A DNA stretch of 64,000 nucleotides, taken from positions 1-64,000 of the forward strand of contig JAREIK010016270.1 in the NCBI GenBank assembly GCA_029783825.1, written 5' to 3'. The notes beneath the pieces were generated by a model. That model was not told the DNA's origin. It did not search any database and saw only the letters and a program-made list of their open reading frames with translations. Position 1 is the stretch's first letter. Each line of letters starts with the position of its first letter. Below, one piece after another: positions 63,423 to 64,000 of this stretch. A program made the position numbers and the translations under genes. This DNA comes from Sapria himalayana. Its lineage: Eukaryota; Streptophyta; Magnoliopsida; Malpighiales; Rafflesiaceae.

Positions 63423-64000
63423 AATAGACATAAATATACACAGATAGATAGATTTAATGAAAGATAGATAGATAGAAAGATAGACAAATAGATAGATAGA
63501 AAAAAATAATAATTTAAAACATAGACAGAATGATAGATAGATAGATATATAGATTGATAGATAGAGAAATAAAAATAAAGATAATTGAATAGATTTACAA
63601 ATAGACAGACAGACAGATAGATATAGATAGACATGTAGTTAGATAAAAACATATACAGATAGAAATGTAGATAAATAGATAGATAGATAGACATACAGAT
63701 AGATAGACAGACAGACAGATAGATAGACAGATAGATATATAGAAAGATAGATAGATATACTAATAGATAGATAAATAAATAGATAGATAGATTGAGAGAT
63801 AGATAGATAGTCAGATAGATAGAAAGATATACAGATTGATATACATATTGATAAAATGATTGATATACATATTGATAGATAGGTTGAATGATAGGTTGAT
63901 AGATAGATAGATAGACAAATAGATAGATAGATAAATAGATAGATTTATAGATAAAAAGATCGACAAATAGATTTACATATAGATAGACAAAAACATAGAC
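62757..64000 (-). repeat. Degenerate GATA array, opposite orientation, runs off the window
   Basis: AGATAGATAGAT with variants ACAGA and AAATAGA fills this region. The TATC strand is now the minus strand, opposite to 6366-13935 and 24431-26655. Minus-strand Ser-Ile-Tyr-Leu frames are artefacts. Confidence 0.95.
63352..63418. repeat. (TA)n microsatellite in the inverted GATA array
   Basis: About 33 TA units, a counterpart in kind to the TA runs at 10425 and 12169. Confidence 0.95.

Noticed and set aside
62757..63694. Minus-strand Tyr/Leu/Ser frames
   Set aside because: Same repeat artefact, on the strand that now carries TATC.

Overview
This is strongly AT-rich nuclear DNA of a land plant, almost certainly a flowering plant. 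The evidence is the transposon content: CACTA (En/Spm) elements with tnp2-type transposases, and an L1-type LINE whose ORF1 has a DUF4283 and zinc-knuckle architecture and whose ORF2 has a plant-type RNase H tail. I cannot name the species. I see no intact host gene, tRNA, rRNA or CRISPR array. The window is a stack of satellites and nested, decayed transposons.

Layout, left to right. 1-4975: tandem array of an AT-rich satellite with a ~531-558 bp unit, interrupted at 88-987 by an intronless ARF1-type GTPase pseudogene flanked by a 15-bp target-site duplication. 4976-6365: AT-rich DNA with no recognised gene. 6366-13935: degenerate (TATC)n/GATA array. 13936-24382: CACTA element 'D', with its second gene, a tnp2 pseudogene on the minus strand, and a 2.7-kb insert of possibly organellar character. 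24383-26655: the GATA array resumes in the same orientation. 26656-36173: CACTA element 'A' (subterminal motif GGTCGGTAA), with both genes on the minus strand and a block of the ~545-bp satellite directly upstream of its tnp2. 36174-57581: CACTA element 'B' (subterminal motif GCTAGGG/GCGACGGA), joined to A's unfinished right end. B has minisatellites, its own block of the ~545-bp satellite split by a LINE (42260-48814), then tnp2, gene 2 and a GCN-triplet tract on the plus strand. 57582-62756: truncated element 'C', a tail-to-tail inverted copy of B's 3' half. 62757-64000: GATA array in the opposite orientation.

How it fits together. The A, B and D CACTA elements share a two-gene plan: tnp2 with DUF4218/DUF4216 regions and an acidic tail, then a transposase_24/Ptta-type second gene with a coiled-coil end. 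All copies are broken by stops and frameshifts, so none looks autonomous as it stands. The most unusual point is that elements A and B have different terminal repeat families, yet both carry the same ~545-bp satellite at the same place and in the same orientation relative to tnp2. The satellite also stands alone as an array at the left of the window. This suggests a link between a transposon's 5' region and the origin or spread of a satellite. The second notable structure is the ~3.9-kb tail-to-tail inverted repeat (53.73-57.57 kb against 58.77-62.74 kb), beyond which the GATA array is flipped. The LINE and the ARF retrocopy have readable target-site duplications, and their position in the satellite phase provides an internal check on both insertions.
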